Notes: generated by a model not told the origin, from the sequence alone. Counted from the stretch's first letter, positions 24,718 through 34,746 are shown. The stretch: 64,000 bases of DNA from Microbacterium sp. SY138 (GCF_039729145.1 NZ_CP155793.1:372001-436000); one strand, 5' to 3'. Numbers and translations are program-made.

Positions 24718-27212
24718 CCGGCTTCGTCCGAGGCTGCGAGGTCGATAGTCGCGGTGATGCCCCAGTCGTGGTCGCCGGCGGGATCGTCGAAGATCTGCCG
24801 TGCGGTCCAGGCGGCGGGCCCCTCGGTGAGGATCAGCAGCTTCGAGCTGCGGGCATCAGCGCCGGTGAGGATCTCGTCGTGGTCGGCGAAGTACCCGTCC
24901 AGCGCGTCCGACCAGGCGTCGGCGCCGAAACCGGGATCGAGCTCGGCCAGCGCGTTCACGTCTTCCCTGGCCGCCAGCTGCACCCGGCGGAAGAGTTCGT
25001 TGCGCACCAGGATGCGGAAGGCGCGGATGTTGCTCGTGAGGCGCTTGGGTGCGGGCGGGACGATCGGCTCATCGGGCGCGTGTGGATCGAAGCGTCCGTT
25101 GTCGACGCCGGCGATCAGCTCCTCCCACTCGTCGAGCAGGCTGGAGTCGACCTGGCGGACGAGCTCGCCGAGCCACTCGATGAGATCGCGCAGATCCTCG
25201 TCCTTGAGCTCTTCCGGGATGGTCTGCGAAGCCGCGCGGTACGCGTCGGAGAGGTAGCGCAGCACCACACCTTCGGAGCGCGCGATCTTGTAGTACGCGA
25301 CATATTCCCCGAACGACATTGCCCGTTCGTACATGTCACGCACCACCGACTTGGGGTGCAGCTCGAAGTCGCGGATCCACGGCTGGGCCGCACTGAAGGT
25401 CTCGAAGGCCGCGGTCAGCAGCTCGTCCAGCGGCTTCGGGTAGGTGATCTGCTCGAGCAGCTCCATCCGCTCGTCGTACTCGATGCCCTCGGACTTCATC
25501 GCGGCGACCGCCTCGCCCCGGGCCAGGAACTCCTGCTGACTGAGCACGGCGCGGGGATCGTCGAGGGTCGACTCCACGATCGAGATCATGTCGAGTGCGT
25601 AGGAGCCGGTCCCCGTGCCGGCGGCGGGATCGGGGTCGAGCAGCTCGAAGGCGGCGAGGGCGAACGGCGACAGCGGCTGGTTGAGCGCGAAGTTCGGCTG
25701 CAGGTCGACCGTGAGGCGGATCTCTCCTTCGGGGGTCTTCTCGACGATGCCCGATTCGCGGAGCGTGCGGTAGATGCCGATGGCCCGTAGCGCGAGCTCC
25801 CGCTGGCGCCTCCGCGGCTCGTGGTTGTCGTATACCAGTGCGCGCATATTGCCGAACACGTCACCGCCGCGGGCGATCACGTTGAGCATCATCGCGCTCG
25901 TGATCTGCATGTGCGAGGTCAGCGTCTCCGGCACGGCATCGATGAGCTTGCGGAACGACGGCTCGCCCCACGACACGAAACCGTCCGGTGCCTTCTTCCG
26001 GACGATCTTGCGCTTCTTCTTCGGGTCGTCGCCGGCCTTCTTCACCGCAGCGACGTTCTCGCTCTCGTGCTCGGGCGCCTGCGCGACGACCGTGCCGGCG
26101 GTGTCGTAGCCCGCGCGGCCCGCGCGGCCCGCGATCTGGTGGAACTCGCGGGCGTTCAGCTGCCGCATCCGGGTGCCGTCGAACTTCGTGAGCGCCGTGA
26201 GCAGCACCGTGCGGATCGGCACGTTGATGCCCACGCCGAGGGTGTCAGTGCCGCAGATAACGCGCAGCAGTCCGCGCTGGGCGAGCTGCTCGACCAGACG
26301 CCGGTACTTCGGCAGCATGCCCGCGTGGTGCACGCCGATCCCTGCGCGCAGGAACCGTGAGAGCGTCTTGCCGAACGCGGTCGTGAAGCGGAACTCGGCG
26401 ATCAGGGCGGCGATCTCGTCGCGCTGCTCGCGGGTGGCGACCTTGGTGCTGGAGAGCGCCTGCGCGCGCTCCATCGCTGCGGCCTGCGAGAAGTGCACGA
26501 CGTAGATCGGCGCCTGTCCCGTGTTCAGCAGATCGTCGATGGTCTCGTGGATCGGCGTCGTCTCGTAGAAGAAGTGCAAGGGGACCGGACGCTCGACACC
26601 GGTGACCGTGGCCGTCTCGCGGCCGGTGCGACGCGTGAGGTCGGCGGCGAGCTCGGTCACATCGCCGAGTGTCGCCGACATGAGGATGAACTGCGCCTGA
26701 GGCAGCTCGAGCAGCGGCACCTGCCACGCCCACCCGCGGTCGGGGTCGGCGTAGAAGTGGAACTCGTCCATCACGACCTGGCCGACGTCGGCATCCGTTC
26801 CCTGGCGCAGCGAGAGGTTCGCGAGGATCTCGGCCGTGCAGCAGATGATCGGAGCATCGGCGTTCACGGAGGAATCGCCCGTGACCATGCCGACGTTCTC
26901 GGCGCCGAACACATCGACCAGGGCGAAGAACTTCTCGCTCACGAGCGCCTTGATCGGTGCCGTGTAGTAGCTGCGCCGTCCGGCGACCAGGGCACTGAAG
27001 TGGGCACCGATCGCGACGAGCGACTTCCCGGTGCCGGTGGGGGTGGAGAGGATCAGGTTGTTGCCGGAGACGATCTCGATGACCGCCTCGTCCTGCGCGG
27101 GGTACAGGCTGATGCCCGTCGATTCCGCCCATTCGACGAACGCGAGGTAGACGGCATCCGGATCCGCGGCGTCCGGGATGAGGGCGGGGTCGAGCCGCGG
27201 AGAGGAAGTCAT
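24678..27212 (-). CDS. Ski2-like DEAD/DEAH-box helicase with DUF3516 C-terminus
   Basis: An 844-residue superfamily 2 helicase. Q-motif-like LYPAQDEAVIEIVSG and Walker A TPTGTGKS (near residue 55) are followed by DEFHFY in place of the usual DEVH, SATLGD, and a second RecA domain with GVGINVP and HQIAGRAGRAGYD. The remaining 400 residues match the actinobacterial DUF3516 extension. RNA or DNA unwinding is expected; the cellular substrate is not established. ATG 27212 begins the conserved part; 28 extra upstream codons are basic and poor in structure. The gene is monocistronic and converges on the peptide cluster. Confidence 0.9.
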   Translation of the reverse strand: MTSSPRLDPALIPDAADPDAVYLAFVEWAESTGISLYPAQDEAVIEIVSGNNLILSTPTGTGKSLVAIGAHFSALVAGRRSYYTAPIKALVSEKFFALVDVFGAENVGMVTGDSSVNADAPIICCTAEILANLSLRQGTDADVGQVVMDEFHFYADPDRGWAWQVPLLELPQAQFILMSATLGDVTELAADLTRRTGRETATVTGVERPVPLHFFYETTPIHETIDDLLNTGQAPIYVVHFSQAAAMERAQALSSTKVATREQRDEIAALIAEFRFTTAFGKTLSRFLRAGIGVHHAGMLPKYRRLVEQLAQRGLLRVICGTDTLGVGINVPIRTVLLTALTKFDGTRMRQLNAREFHQIAGRAGRAGYDTAGTVVAQAPEHESENVAAVKKAGDDPKKKRKIVRKKAPDGFVSWGEPSFRKLIDAVPETLTSHMQITSAMMLNVIARGGDVFGNMRALVYDNHEPRRRQRELALRAIGIYRTLRESGIVEKTPEGEIRLTVDLQPNFALNQPLSPFALAAFELLDPDPAAGTGTGSYALDMISIVESTLDDPRAVLSQQEFLARGEAVAAMKSEGIEYDERMELLEQITYPKPLDELLTAAFETFSAAQPWIRDFELHPKSVVRDMYERAMSFGEYVAYYKIARSEGVVLRYLSDAYRAASQTIPEELKDEDLRDLIEWLGELVRQVDSSLLDEWEELIAGVDNGRFDPHAPDEPIVPPAPKRLTSNIRAFRILVRNELFRRVQLAAREDVNALAELDPGFGADAWSDALDGYFADHDEILTGADARSSKLLILTEGPAAWTARQIFDDPAGDHDWGITATIDLAASDEAGQAVVTVTGVDRL

Positions 27213-27364
27213 GGTGATTCGATCATCCCTCATGCGCGGGGGCACCTGCTCTGCGGGACCGACATGCCGCCGCGCCGGGCGACGTCTGGGCGGCACCGCC
27301 GGCGGTTGACATCATCGAACGACGACCGGATGCGGTGGCTCCACCGCGAAGGGGGACGACGACG

Positions 27365-28876
27365 ATGCCCGACCAGATCTTCACTTTCGCCGCGCTGGGT
27401 GTGTACTTCGCGGCGATGCTGCTCATCGGATGGATAGCCTTCCGGCGCACCGGCGATCACGAGGACTACATGCTCGGCGGACGGAATCTGCCGCCGTGGG
27501 TGGCCGCCCTCAGCGCCGGGGCCTCCGACATGTCCGGCTGGCTCGTGATGGGGCTGCCCGGTGCGATCTACGTCTCCGGTCTCATCGAGGCGTGGATCGC
27601 GATCGGCCTCACCATCGGCGCCTACCTGAACTGGCTGCTCGTGGCTCCTCGGCTGCGCGCCTACACGCAGGTGTCGCGCAACTCCATCACGGTGCCGAGT
27701 TTCCTCGAGAATCGACTCCGGGATACGACGCGACTGCTGCGGGTCGTCTCCGGTGTCGTCATCCTCGTCTTCTTCACCCTCTACATCTCCTCCGGCATGG
27801 TCGCCGGTGGGGTCTTCTTCGAGAGCTCGTTCGACGGCGACTACCTCACCGGCATGCTGCTTGTCACGGGCGTCACGCTCGCGTACACGCTCTTCGGTGG
27901 GTTCCTCGGTGCGTCACTGACCGATGTGGTGCAGGGACTGATGATGGTGATCGCGCTGGTCGTGATCCCGGTGGCGGCGATCGTCGCGATCGGGGGACTC
28001 GCCGAGACGGGCGAGCTGATCAACGAGGTGGCGCCGGACCACCTCTCCATGCTCTCCGGAACGGCGCTCACGGGCGGCACCATCCTCGCCATCGTCTCGT
28101 CGCTCGCCTGGGGCCTCGGATACTTCGGACAGCCGCACATCATCGTGAGGTTCATGGCTCTGCGCTCGCCGCAGGAGGCGAAGAGCGCTCGACGCATCGG
28201 CATCTCCTGGATGATCGTCTCGCTCGGCGGCGCCGTGCTGTCGGGCCTGGTCGGCATCGCCTACATCGCCAAGACGGGCGTCGACCTCGCCAACCCCGAG
28301 ACCGTGGTGCTGCTCATGTCGCAGACGCTGCTGCATCCGTTCGTCGCCGGCCTCGTCCTGGCGGCCGTGCTCGCCGCGATCATGAGCACGATCTCCAGCC
28401 AGCTGATCGTGTGCTCCTCGGCCCTCGTGGAAGACCTGTACGGCGTGTTCCGGCGCACGCCGCCCTCGCAGAAGACGCTCATGCTGATGGGGCGGCTCGG
28501 TGTGCTCGGCGTCGCGATCGTCGCCGCGGTGCTGGCGATCACCCCGAACGACACGATCCTCGGACTCGTCTCCTTCGCCTGGGCCGGATTCGGCGCCGCA
28601 TTCGGCCCGGTCATCCTGCTCAGTCTCTACTGGCGCAAGCTCACCAACTGGGGTGCCCTGGCGGGGATGTTCGTCGGCGCCGCGACCGTGTTCATCTGGA
28701 AGGCTCTCGACACCGGGCTCTACGAACTGCTTCCCGCCTTCGTTTTCGCTCTGATCGCGGCCGTCGTGGTGAGTCTCGTCACGTACCGGCACGACGACGA
28801 GATCCAGCAGGAGTTCACCGACACCGGTGCCATGCTGGCTCTACCCCGTCCGCACGCGGTCGGCGACACGCCGTAG
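27365..28876 (+). CDS. putP: Sodium/proline symporter (SSS family)
   Basis: A 503-residue sodium:solute symporter with about 13 transmembrane helices. The block DHEDYMLGGRNLPPWVAALSAGASDMSGWLVMGLPGA is the PutP hallmark, carrying the Na-site residues of helix 2, and WAGFGAAFGPVILLSLYWRKLT is the conserved helix near the C-terminus. It imports L-proline with sodium. The ATG follows AAGGGGGACGACG. A TTGACA element at 27306-27311 could be its -35 box. It converges on deoD with only 22 bp between the stops. Confidence 0.92.
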   Translation: MPDQIFTFAALGVYFAAMLLIGWIAFRRTGDHEDYMLGGRNLPPWVAALSAGASDMSGWLVMGLPGAIYVSGLIEAWIAIGLTIGAYLNWLLVAPRLRAYTQVSRNSITVPSFLENRLRDTTRLLRVVSGVVILVFFTLYISSGMVAGGVFFESSFDGDYLTGMLLVTGVTLAYTLFGGFLGASLTDVVQGLMMVIALVVIPVAAIVAIGGLAETGELINEVAPDHLSMLSGTALTGGTILAIVSSLAWGLGYFGQPHIIVRFMALRSPQEAKSARRIGISWMIVSLGGAVLSGLVGIAYIAKTGVDLANPETVVLLMSQTLLHPFVAGLVLAAVLAAIMSTISSQLIVCSSALVEDLYGVFRRTPPSQKTLMLMGRLGVLGVAIVAAVLAITPNDTILGLVSFAWAGFGAAFGPVILLSLYWRKLTNWGALAGMFVGAATVFIWKALDTGLYELLPAFVFALIAAVVVSLVTYRHDDEIQQEFTDTGAMLALPRPHAVGDTP

Positions 28877-28898
28877 CGGCCGAGCGCGCCGGGGACGC

Positions 28899-29612
28899 TC
28901 AGACCGCGGTGGCGGCGCGCAGAGCGATGCGGATCATGTCGCCGAAGGTCTGCTCGCGCTCCTGCGCCGAGGTCTCCTCTCCCGTGACGATGTGATCGCT
29001 GACCGTGCAGATCGCGAGGGCGCGCCGACCGTAGTACGCCGCGAGAGTGTAGAGACCGGCGGCCTCCATCTCGACGCCGAGGATGCCGTGCTGCACGAAC
29101 GGCTCCATGAGCTCGGGGCGCGTGCTGTAGAACTGGTCGCTCGAGAACAGCTGTCCCACGTGCACGGTCGAATCCAGAGGTTCGGCCTCGCTCGCCTCAA
29201 CTGCGGCGCGCAGCAGGGAGAAGTCGGCCACGGGTGCGTAGTCGAGTCCGTGGAAACGGCTCCGGTTGATGCCGGAGTCGGTGCTGGCGGCGTTGGCGAT
29301 GATGATGTCGCGGATCTTGACGCGCTCGGTCAGGGCTCCGCACGAGCCGACCCGCACGATCGTCTGCACGTCGTACGCGTCGAACAGTTCGTTCGCGTAG
29401 ATCGCCATCGACGGCTGCCCCATGCCCGAGCCCTGCACCGACACGCGATGCCCCTCCCAGGTGCCGGTGAAGCCGAGCATGCCGCGCGTCTCGGAGTACA
29501 GCTCGGCATCGTCGAGGAAGGTGTCGGCGATCCACTTCGCCCGCAGCGGGTCGCCGGGGAACAGGACGATGGGGGCGATCTGACCGGGCTCTGCGGCGAT
29601 GTGGGTGCTCAT
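28899..29612 (-). CDS. deoD: Purine-nucleoside phosphorylase, DeoD type
   Basis: A 237-residue hexameric-type phosphorylase that splits purine nucleosides with phosphate into base and ribose-1-phosphate in the cytosol. The family landmarks are FPGDPLRAKWIADTFL, RVGSCGA, VEMEAAGLYTLAA and the base-binding SDH in TVSDHIVTGEE. Length and order match the bacterial DeoD family. The ATG at 29612 is the start of the conserved MSTHIAAEPGQIA block. It lies 59 bp from the DNA-repair gene upstream on the same strand and may be co-transcribed. Confidence 0.94.
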   Translation of the reverse strand: MSTHIAAEPGQIAPIVLFPGDPLRAKWIADTFLDDAELYSETRGMLGFTGTWEGHRVSVQGSGMGQPSMAIYANELFDAYDVQTIVRVGSCGALTERVKIRDIIIANAASTDSGINRSRFHGLDYAPVADFSLLRAAVEASEAEPLDSTVHVGQLFSSDQFYSTRPELMEPFVQHGILGVEMEAAGLYTLAAYYGRRALAICTVSDHIVTGEETSAQEREQTFGDMIRIALRAATAV

Positions 29613-29671
29613 GGCCTCAGCGTAGCCAGCCTCATCCCGCCGCGCCCGCGCACCCGTGTCCCCGGCGCCGA

Positions 29672-30340
29672 TCACCCCTCCCGTCGTTGCACGATCTCGC
29701 CGATCCAGAGCGGGGCGAAGGGCGAGGTGCAGCCGGGTGCGGTCGGGTAGTCGGCGAGCACCTGCAGGCGTTCGCCGATCGCCAGCGCCCTGGCGCGGTA
29801 CTCGGGGTGGAAGATGCCGATGTTCGCGAGGGTCTCGTTCATGGACCACTGCAGGCGCGACGGCGCATCCTTCATGTCCCGCTCGATCAGGTCGAGCAGG
29901 TGCGCAAGGTCCAGGCCGTCGGCGTCCTTCATGACGCGCACGGTCGTGAGCGACCAGGCTGCAGCAGCCACCGTGGGGTCGGCGTCGTCGAACCACCGCA
30001 GCCGCAGCTCTTCGGCGAGCGGGGTCTTCTTGGCGACGTAGTTGACGAACCAGTCGTTGACCTTGGGTGGGCGGGTCTCGCGCAGCATGGCGTCGAGCTC
30101 GTCGGCGGTGAAGTCGCGCGGGCGGCAGATCAGCAGGGCCAGCAGCCGTGCGGGCGTCTCGCCGGTCGCCCACAGCTCCTGCGCGAGGGGCTGGTCGGTC
30201 TTGATCTTCTTGGCCAGCGCTCGCATCCGGCTGAGGTTGATGCCGTGGTCATCGCCCCGCTTCTCGTTGGCGGCGCGCATCTTCGGGTCTTCCAGTGCGG
30301 CGAGTTCGCCGAGGGCTTCGGCGACGGTCATGTCGGACAT
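29672..30340 (-). CDS. DNA alkylation repair (AlkD-like HEAT-repeat) protein
   Basis: A 222-residue all-helical protein with HEAT-like repeats: MRALAKKIKTDQPLAQELW, then ARLLALLICRPRDFTADELDAML, then WFVNYVAKKTPLAEELRLRW. AlkD-type glycosylases grip DNA on the concave face of such repeats and remove alkylated bases. The terminal segment CTSPFAPLWI is conserved in the subfamily that lacks part of AlkD's catalytic aromatic set, so glycosylase activity should not be assumed. It shares strand and probably transcript with the FUSC gene upstream and deoD downstream. Confidence 0.82.
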   Translation of the reverse strand: MSDMTVAEALGELAALEDPKMRAANEKRGDDHGINLSRMRALAKKIKTDQPLAQELWATGETPARLLALLICRPRDFTADELDAMLRETRPPKVNDWFVNYVAKKTPLAEELRLRWFDDADPTVAAAAWSLTTVRVMKDADGLDLAHLLDLIERDMKDAPSRLQWSMNETLANIGIFHPEYRARALAIGERLQVLADYPTAPGCTSPFAPLWIGEIVQRREG

Positions 30341-30359
30341 GCCTCCAGAGTAGGCGGGC

Positions 30360-31397
30360 TCAGTCCTCGTCGAGCAGCTCGCCCCTGATGCGGCGCAGGT
30401 CTTCCATGAGGGAACCGATCAGGATCCAGTGCTGTGACGACGGCGGCCGGATCACGAGGGGAGCGGTGAGCGCGGGGATCGCCGAGGTCATGGTGTCCGG
30501 CTCCGGCGAGGCATCGGCGACCTGCACGGCGAGCCGTACGTCGTGCCCTGCGCGTCGCAGCTGCTCGGCGATCGCGGCGACGGCGGGCTCCTCGCCGATC
30601 CGGTCGTCGTAGTGGTCGAAGTAGGCCCGGGTCATGCCGATCGTCTGCGTGACGATCGGGGAGAGCCGGTCGAGCAGCGCCCGCATCTCACGCAGATCGG
30701 CACGATGGGTCGAGCGCCGCGGGTTCAGAGTGAGCGATTCCTCTCCGGCGGCGATCGAGGCCTCGGCGGCCTCCTTCATCGGCCGCAGCAGCCGTACCTC
30801 CAGCATCAGCTCCTGCAGCCGTGCGGGCGTCTGGGGTTCGGGCAGTGCGTCGGCCAGGCGATCCAGGCTCGCGGCGAGCTCGAGGCCGAGGAGCCCCACG
30901 TCCCGACGGGCCGGCGCGACGAGCACCGGAGGCACGATCAGGGCGTTCACGACGATGCCGATCACGACCCCGATCAGCGTCTCCACGATGCGGGCGAACG
31001 CATACTCGGGACTCGACGAGCCCAGAGCCAGCACCAGCATCGCCGAGATCGCGACCTGATTGCCGGTGCCGGGCGAGGCGCGGAAGATCCACGCCACCAG
31101 CATCGCGACGACGATCGCGAGCAGCACGATCCAGCTCGGCGAACCGAGCAGCAGCCCGAGTGCGACGGCGATCACGACACCGGCGATCACGCCGATGCTG
31201 CGCTCGAGCGCCTTCGACAGCGACTGGTTCACGCTGGGCTGCACCACCAGCAACGCGGCGATGGCGGCGAAGACGGGCAGCTGTGCGGGGAACACCCATC
31301 CGGCGATCAGCCACGCCGCGATGGTCGCCGCGGCCGACTTCACGACCTGCAGCAGCGGGGAGCGCTGGGAGGCGCGGATCGCGGCGGGGATGCGCAT
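30360..31397 (-). CDS. FUSC/ArAE-type aromatic acid exporter family membrane protein
   Basis: A 345-residue membrane protein: six hydrophobic helices in the first 165 residues (AAIAALLVVQPSVNQSLSKALERSIGVIAGVVIAVALG is the family core), then a cytoplasmic helical half. FUSC proteins export small aromatic acids or other organics; the cargo here cannot be deduced. It starts 113 bp from the divergent TetR gene, whose operator is nearby, so joint control is possible but the operator is closer to the TetR start. Confidence 0.85.
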   Translation of the reverse strand: MRIPAAIRASQRSPLLQVVKSAAATIAAWLIAGWVFPAQLPVFAAIAALLVVQPSVNQSLSKALERSIGVIAGVVIAVALGLLLGSPSWIVLLAIVVAMLVAWIFRASPGTGNQVAISAMLVLALGSSSPEYAFARIVETLIGVVIGIVVNALIVPPVLVAPARRDVGLLGLELAASLDRLADALPEPQTPARLQELMLEVRLLRPMKEAAEASIAAGEESLTLNPRRSTHRADLREMRALLDRLSPIVTQTIGMTRAYFDHYDDRIGEEPAVAAIAEQLRRAGHDVRLAVQVADASPEPDTMTSAIPALTAPLVIRPPSSQHWILIGSLMEDLRRIRGELLDED

Positions 31398-31470
31398 GAC
31401 CTCAACGCTAGTCGTGCGGATGCCCCGAGCGCGGCTCTTGCGTCGCGGGAAGATGCGGGGTTACGCTCTG

Positions 31471-31490
31471 CCTAACTAACAGTCGTTAGG
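31471..31490. promoter_or_regulatory. Candidate TetR operator
   Basis: CCTAACTAACAGTCGTTAGG contains two nested inverted repeats: CCTAAC/GTTAGG (8-nt spacer) and CTAAC-AGTC-GTTAG (31476-31489). It sits 20 bp before the TetR start, between that gene and the divergent FUSC gene. The short-palindrome type fits autoregulation by the TetR protein. Confidence 0.65.
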
Positions 31491-31510
31491 TAACGAGTCT
31501 GAGGCGGAAG

Positions 31511-32089
31511 ATGACCAGAGCAACGATCCTCGCGGAGGCCCGCACGATCTTCGCGCGCCAGGGCTACGCCGAGACGAGCCTGCGCGAGATCGCCGAAGCC
31601 GTCGGGATCAAGACGCCCTCGCTCTACGCGCACTTCTCGAGCAAGGAGGCGCTCTACGCCGAGGTGTATGCCGCGGTGTCGATCGATCACACCGCGTTCT
31701 TCGACGAGCTCGTGCGGAGCAGCTCCGATATGGAGCCGCTCGCGCGTCTGCAGCACCTCCTCGGCGGCATCGAGGCCTACTACCGCGACCGGCCCGACCT
31801 CGCGGAGTTCAGCCTGCGGGCCGCGGTCACCGAATACGGTCCCGGTGGCGAGCAGCTGCGGCAGATCTTCCTCGACTCGGAGTCGACCCTCGCCGCCGCG
31901 GTGCGCCAGACATATGACGACGGGGTCGCGACGGGGACGTTCGTCGCCGGTGACGCAGACGGTTTCACGGCACTGGTCTTCGTCGTCATGGACGGCCTCT
32001 TCCTCCAGCTCACCCACTACACGCCCGAGGTCTACCGCGAACGGTTCGACCAGGCCTGGCGGCACCTCTCCACGATCCTCTCCCGATGA
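31511..32089 (+). CDS. TetR/AcrR-family transcriptional regulator
   Basis: A 192-residue repressor-type regulator. The N-terminal helix-turn-helix is canonical (ILAEARTIFARQGYAETSLREIAEAVGIKTPSLYAHFSSK), and the C-terminal half is an all-helical ligand-binding domain. A palindromic site lies just upstream. It precedes, by 201 bp, an operon for an NCS1 transporter and two hydantoinase-like proteins, the most likely regulated target along with itself. The ligand is unknown. Confidence 0.9.
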   Translation: MTRATILAEARTIFARQGYAETSLREIAEAVGIKTPSLYAHFSSKEALYAEVYAAVSIDHTAFFDELVRSSSDMEPLARLQHLLGGIEAYYRDRPDLAEFSLRAAVTEYGPGGEQLRQIFLDSESTLAAAVRQTYDDGVATGTFVAGDADGFTALVFVVMDGLFLQLTHYTPEVYRERFDQAWRHLSTILSR

Positions 32090-32290
32090 ACACCACGCTC
32101 TCCCGATGAACCACCGCCGCATCGACGCGGGACACGCCTGACCCGCCGGCACCGAGCCACGAGCTCCGACCCGGCATCGCACGACACGGCCGCAACGACA
32201 GGCCGCCCCCGACCCGCCCTGCGAGTCGTCCGCACCACGGGAACCCGAATCCCCGCCGACGGACTCGCAGGGCCACTTCTCAAGGACAAG

Positions 32291-33610
32291 ATGATGACCA
32301 CCACCGACTACGAGCACGGCGTCGTGCCCCAGGACCAGCGCAAGAGCTGGCTGTCGATCGCCACCGTGTGGATCGCGATCGGCATCGACCTCTCCGGGGC
32401 GTTCCTCGGTGTCTCGCTCGCCTCCGGCATGGCCTTCTGGCCGGCGATCGGCGCGACGATGCTCGGTTCGCTGCTGCTCGGACTGCTCGCGATGGCCTGC
32501 GCCTACGTCGGCGCCGCCACCGGGCTCTCCACCGCGATGATCTCCCGCGCGGTGTTCGGGCGCATCGGCGGGGCGATCCTCGCCCTCGCGATCGCGATCA
32601 GCCTGGTCGGCTGGTACGCCGTGCAGGCGGGCTTCTTCGGAGCGAACGCGCAGATCGCGTTCGCCGAGTTCACCGGCATCGATGTACCCGTGCAGGTGTT
32701 CACCGCGATCGGTGGCGTGCTCATGGCGATCACCGCGTTCTGGGGCTACCGCTCGATCAACCGCCTCAGCACCCTCGCCGTGCCGCTGCTCCTCCTCCTG
32801 CTGATCGTCGGCGTGGTCGTGGCGTTCACGGTGAACGGGGCGGCAGGGCTCGAGGCCCCGGTCGAGGCGACGTTCACGTTCGGCGGTGCGGTGTCGCTCG
32901 TGATGGGCATCTTCATCCTCGGTGTCGTGCTGGCCCCCGACATGGCGCGGTGGGCGAAGACGCCGAAGCAGGCCATGATCGCCGGGTTCGTCGGCTTCTT
33001 CTTCGGCAACTCGATCATCCTGGTGGTCGCGATCCTTCTCGCCCGCATCATGGACGGCACCGAGTTGATGGCGATCTTCTTCGCCCTCGGTCTCGGCGGC
33101 GTCGCCGTGGTCGTGCTGATCCTGGCGCAGTGGACCACGAACACGACCAACCTCTACTCGGCCGGCCTCTCGTTCGCGTCGATCAGCGAGCGCCTGAGCC
33201 GCCGCACCGTGACCATCGTGCTCGGCGCCATCGGCATCGTCGTCGGAGTGATCGGCGCGGCCGACTACTTCGTGCAGTTCATCCTCGTGATCGGCACGAT
33301 CATCGCCCCCTACGGCGGCGTGTACCTGGCGTCGTTCTTCACCGGTCGAAAGACCGCGCGCTGGGCGCACGGCGCCACCGTGCCGCTGGTCGACGGGTGG
33401 TCGATCACGGCCTGGGTGGTCGGCATCGTCGTGGCCGTCGCGACGACGAACCCGGCGGACGGTCCCGGCTTCGGCTGGTTCACGATCACCTCGATCTCCG
33501 CTCTCGACGGTCTCCTCGTCGGCTTCGTCGCCTACCTCCTGCTGCTTCCGCTCCGCCGCCGCGTGGCACCGGACCCGGCCGCCCCCGTCACGGACGAGGT
33601 GAGCGCATGA
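32291..33610 (+). CDS. NCS1-family cytosine/purine permease-like transporter
   Basis: A 439-residue membrane protein with about 12 helices. The cytosine-permease block FLGVSLASGMAFWPAIGATMLGS is near residue 40, and the signature FFGNSIILVVAILLAR plus WTTNTTNLYSAGLSFAS are typical of CodB-like NCS1 carriers, which import cytosine, allantoin or hydantoins with a cation. It heads an operon with a DUF917 protein and a hydantoinase/oxoprolinase-like protein, so a cyclic amide or ureide substrate is likely. Two ATGs are adjacent at 32291 and 32294, with AAGGACAAG upstream. Confidence 0.86.
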   Translation: MMTTTDYEHGVVPQDQRKSWLSIATVWIAIGIDLSGAFLGVSLASGMAFWPAIGATMLGSLLLGLLAMACAYVGAATGLSTAMISRAVFGRIGGAILALAIAISLVGWYAVQAGFFGANAQIAFAEFTGIDVPVQVFTAIGGVLMAITAFWGYRSINRLSTLAVPLLLLLLIVGVVVAFTVNGAAGLEAPVEATFTFGGAVSLVMGIFILGVVLAPDMARWAKTPKQAMIAGFVGFFFGNSIILVVAILLARIMDGTELMAIFFALGLGGVAVVVLILAQWTTNTTNLYSAGLSFASISERLSRRTVTIVLGAIGIVVGVIGAADYFVQFILVIGTIIAPYGGVYLASFFTGRKTARWAHGATVPLVDGWSITAWVVGIVVAVATTNPADGPGFGWFTITSISALDGLLVGFVAYLLLLPLRRRVAPDPAAPVTDEVSA

Positions 33611-34746
33611 CCACCGCTCCCTTCCTCACAGAAGCCGACATCGACGAGATCGCCCTGGGCGCCGCGGTGCTCGGTACCGGCGGCGGAGGAGACCCGCACG
33701 TCGGCTCGCTCATCGCCAAGCGCCTCATCCGCCTGCACGGACCGGTGCCGCTGGTGGCTGTCGACGACCTGACCGACGACGACTTCGTGATCCCGATCGG
33801 CGGGATCGGAGCGCCTTCCGTGAGCGTGGAGCGCATCCAGGCCGAATCCGAGCTGCTCGCGGCCCTGCAGGCGATCGAACGCGCGGTGGGTCGCAAGGCC
33901 ACGGCCGTGATGCCGATCGAGGTCGGTGGAGGCAATTCCATGATCCCGATCGCGGCCGCCGCGCTCGCCGGACTCCCGGTGGTCGACGGTGACGCGATGG
34001 GACGCGCCTTCCCGGAGGCGCAGATGGTCACGTTCCATCTCGCCGGCTACGGACCCGGCACGACGGTGCTCGTCGATCACCACGGCAACGAGGTGGTCAG
34101 CCGCCCGGTCGACGGCGGCTGGTCGGAGCGCATCGCGCGGGCCGTCACCGTCGAGATGGGCGGAGGGGCGACCATGATCGACTACGCCTACGGTGGCGAC
34201 GTCGTGCGCGAGTGCGCGATCCCGGGCACTCTGGGGCTCGCCCAGCGCATCGGACGCATCCTCCGGGGGCGCGATGGCGGCGGACGCGAACTGCGCGACG
34301 ACGAGCGCATCGACGCTCTGTGCGCCGACCTCGATGCGGTGCGGCTGTTCGACGGCAAGGTGGCAGACCTGCAGCGCTCGGTCGACGGCGGCTTCACCCG
34401 CGGTGCGGCCGAACTCGTCGGCGTCGGTGCCGACCGGGGAAGTGCGTTCCGCCTCGACTTCCAGAACGAGATGCTGCTCGGGCGTCGTGACGGCGTGCTG
34501 GCGGCGGTGACCCCCGACCTGATCGCGGTGCTCGACCTGGCGACCGGCATGCCCATCACGACGGAGTCCCTCCGCTACGGCGCGCGGGTCGCGGTCATCG
34601 CGATCCCCTGCCATGACAAGTGGCGCACGCCGATCGGGCTGGAGACCGCAGGGCCCGCCCACTTCGGATACGACGTGGAGTGGATTCCCGTCGAAGACAT
34701 CGCGCAGCCCTCCGGTGCGCGCCCGACGGACGAGGAGGCCGCGTGA
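33607..34746 (+). CDS. DUF917 family protein
   Basis: A 379-residue protein matching the DUF917 family: EIALGAAVLGTGGGGDPHVG at the N-terminus, EVGGGNSMIPIAAAALAGLPVVDGDAMGRAFPE, and near the C-terminus VAVIAIPCHDKWRT. Members occur next to hydantoinase/oxoprolinase genes, often under nucleoside- or hydantoin-related transporters; the reaction is not established. Its ATG overlaps the transporter stop and its stop overlaps the next gene by 1 bp, a tightly coupled three-gene unit. Confidence 0.88.
   Translation: MTTAPFLTEADIDEIALGAAVLGTGGGGDPHVGSLIAKRLIRLHGPVPLVAVDDLTDDDFVIPIGGIGAPSVSVERIQAESELLAALQAIERAVGRKATAVMPIEVGGGNSMIPIAAAALAGLPVVDGDAMGRAFPEAQMVTFHLAGYGPGTTVLVDHHGNEVVSRPVDGGWSERIARAVTVEMGGGATMIDYAYGGDVVRECAIPGTLGLAQRIGRILRGRDGGGRELRDDERIDALCADLDAVRLFDGKVADLQRSVDGGFTRGAAELVGVGADRGSAFRLDFQNEMLLGRRDGVLAAVTPDLIAVLDLATGMPITTESLRYGARVAVIAIPCHDKWRTPIGLETAGPAHFGYDVEWIPVEDIAQPSGARPTDEEAA

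Noticed and set aside
32078..32111. Direct repeat CTCTCCCGATGAAC with 20-bp period at the end of the TetR gene
   Set aside because: Two copies only, spanning the stop codon; most likely a small local duplication with no evident function.
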